Origin: Bacillus tianshenii
Lineage (GTDB): Bacteria > Bacillota > Bacilli > Bacillales > Bacillaceae_N
DNA length: 64,000 bases
Assembly (NCBI GenBank): GCA_020524525.2
Contig: CP129018.1
Span: 1,988,115 to 2,052,114, forward strand
Direction of reading: 5' to 3'
The notes under the pieces were generated by a model. The model did not search any database. It had not been told where the DNA came from and was given only the letters and a program-made list of their open reading frames with translations. The first letter of the stretch is position 1; every line of letters begins with the position of its first letter. Below are positions 62,922-64,000 of this stretch, in pieces. Both the position numbers and the translations under genes were made by a program.

Positions 62922-64000
62922 TTAGGAATGAATTGCTTTTCCGTCTACTGCAAGTGCCGCTTCACCAATTGCTTCCGCTAAAGTTGGATGCGGATGAATT
63001 GTATGCGCTACTTCCCAAGCTGTTGCGTCAAGAACACGAGCAAGACCTGCTTCTGAAATCATATCTGTCACATGAGGTCCAATCATATGAACACCAAGTA
63101 AATCTTCTGAATCTTTATCGGTAACAAATTTCACAAAACCGTCAGCCTCGCCAAAGACAAGTGCTTTACCGATGGCACGGAATTGAAATTTACCCGTCTT
63201 CACATCATAGCCAAGGTCTTTTGCCTCTTCTTCTGTAAGGCCAACACTCGCAACCTCTGGGTTAGAATATACACATTTTGAAACCATTGAGTAATCGATT
63301 GGGTCACACTTTTCACCAGCGATATGTTCCACTGCAAGAATACCTTCATGTGAAGCAACATGGGCAAGCTGCATGCCACCAATGACATCACCAATTGCGT
63401 AGATGTGTGACTCTTTTGTTTGCATATAATCGTTCACTTTAATAAAGCCGTTTTCCACTTCAATATCAGTATTTTGTAGACCGATATCTTCTGAATTCGC
63501 TTGACGTCCAACAGAAACAAGTAGTTTCTCAGCAGAAAATGATTTTTCTTCACCTTTATGCTCTGCTTTGATGGTAATGCCATCACCTTTTTCTAACGTA
63601 TCTGGAAGCACCTTTGCACTTGTTACAAGGTTGATGCCTTTCTTCTTCATTAGACGCTGCATTTCTTTCGATACTTCTTTGTCTTCAGTAGGAAGAATGC
63701 GGTCGGCATATTCAATGACAGTTACCTCTACACCGAAATCATGGAGCATCGATGCCCACTCAATACCGATCACTCCGCCGCCAACAATGACAATAGATTG
63801 AGGAAGATTTTCAAGTTGAAGGGCTTCATCTGATGTCATCACATAGTTGCCGTCTACTTCTAAGCCAGGTAATGTACGGGGACGTGAGCCTGTCGCTACA
63901 ATTACATTGCTTGGAATTAACATGTCATTTTCACGACCGTCACTGTATTCAACAGAGATAGTGCCAGCTGTAGGCGAGAAAATCGAAGGTCCTAAGATAC
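62922..64000 (-). CDS. lpdV: Dihydrolipoyl dehydrogenase E3 of the bkd complex, 5' end outside the window
   Basis: The frame stays open across the right edge; the visible 359 codons begin ...ILGPSIFSPTAGTISVE. Present are VIVATGSRP, the NAD site IVGGGVIGIEWASML, the AIGDVIGGMQLAH segment and the C-terminal His-Glu pair in AHTIHPHPTLAEAI. The FAD-binding N-terminus and the CxxxxC disulfide are missing because of the edge. An internal ATG at 63923 is not the start. E3 reoxidises lipoamide with NAD+. Confidence 0.94.
   Translation of the reverse strand, partial: ILGPSIFSPTAGTISVEYSDGRENDMLIPSNVIVATGSRPRTLPGLEVDGNYVMTSDEALQLENLPQSIVIVGGGVIGIEWASMLHDFGVEVTVIEYADRILPTEDKEVSKEMQRLMKKKGINLVTSAKVLPDTLEKGDGITIKAEHKGEEKSFSAEKLLVSVGRQANSEDIGLQNTDIEVENGFIKVNDYMQTKESHIYAIGDVIGGMQLAHVASHEGILAVEHIAGEKCDPIDYSMVSKCVYSNPEVASVGLTEEEAKDLGYDVKTGKFQFRAIGKALVFGEADGFVKFVTDKDSEDLLGVHMIGPHVTDMISEAGLARVLDATAWEVAHTIHPHPTLAEAIGEAALAVDGKAIHS

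Noticed and set aside
1-64000. CRISPR arrays, tRNA or rRNA genes, prophage, defence systems
   Set aside because: No spaced direct repeats, no cloverleaf or rRNA sequence and no phage or defence genes were seen in the reading frames; the only mobile element recognised is the IS1182-family copy, plus the small inverted-repeat element.

Overview
The window comes from a low-to-moderate-GC Gram-positive bacterium of the Bacillaceae. The evidence is the strong AGGAGG-type ribosome sites, the TTG and GTG starts, the T-box leader, the Prli42 gene, and a long block matching the yqj/yqi chromosome region of Bacillus subtilis: yqkE, yqkB, yqjW, yqjQ, yqjP, proI, yqjN, namA, rnz, dinB, yqjE, yqjD, yqjC, yqjA, an artPQM-type transporter, yqiW and the bkd operon. 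Species cannot be fixed from the sequence alone.

Region 1 (about 0.1-8.2 kb, minus strand) is a seven-gene catabolic operon: class III aminotransferase (yodT-like), CoA-transferase A and B (yodS/yodR-like), thiolase, M20 deacylase (yodQ-like), GABA-type aminotransferase and aldehyde dehydrogenase. With the beta-lysine acetyltransferase gene (ablB/yodP, 25.8 kb), the sigma-54 activator (26.9 kb), kamA (28.6 kb) and yokU (30.0 kb), it encodes every step of a plausible route: L-lysine to beta-lysine, N6-acetyl-beta-lysine, 3-keto-6-acetamidohexanoate, its CoA ester, acetyl-CoA plus 4-acetamidobutyryl-CoA, 4-aminobutyrate, succinate semialdehyde and succinate. kamA has a near-consensus -24/-12 promoter with upstream activator-like palindromes.

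Region 2 (about 8.4-25.7 kb) is accessory DNA lying between the two halves of that pathway. It holds a polar amino acid ABC transporter, an octopine/opine-type dehydrogenase, two PucR regulators, an IS1182-family element, a split alanine dehydrogenase-like gene, and a peptide-type ABC transporter operon with a creatininase-family hydrolase and an IclR regulator. Several genes here are broken: a transposase frameshift, a dehydrogenase frameshift and an in-frame TGA in a permease. A third PucR gene at 30.4 kb has a 2-nt frameshift near its start. A similar operator-like motif occurs in front of five transcription units of regions 1 and 2.

Region 3 (about 32-53.6 kb) is core chromosome: small proteins, two Y-family DNA polymerases (one with a LexA box), a SDR and a metallo-hydrolase, proI under a T-box, peptidases, NamA, a fused 2-oxoacid:ferredoxin oxidoreductase pair, RNase Z, a carboxyltransferase with methylmalonyl-CoA epimerase, Prli42, an aromatic acid exporter-like protein, an arginine-type ABC transporter and a bacilliredoxin.

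Region 4 (about 53.9-64 kb, minus strand) carries branched-chain 2-oxoacid dehydrogenase genes (lpdV, cut by the window edge, bkdAA, bkdAB, bkdB) followed by methylmalonyl-CoA mutase subunits and the MeaB chaperone. With the carboxyltransferase and epimerase of region 3, this would carry valine/isoleucine-derived propionyl-CoA to succinyl-CoA.
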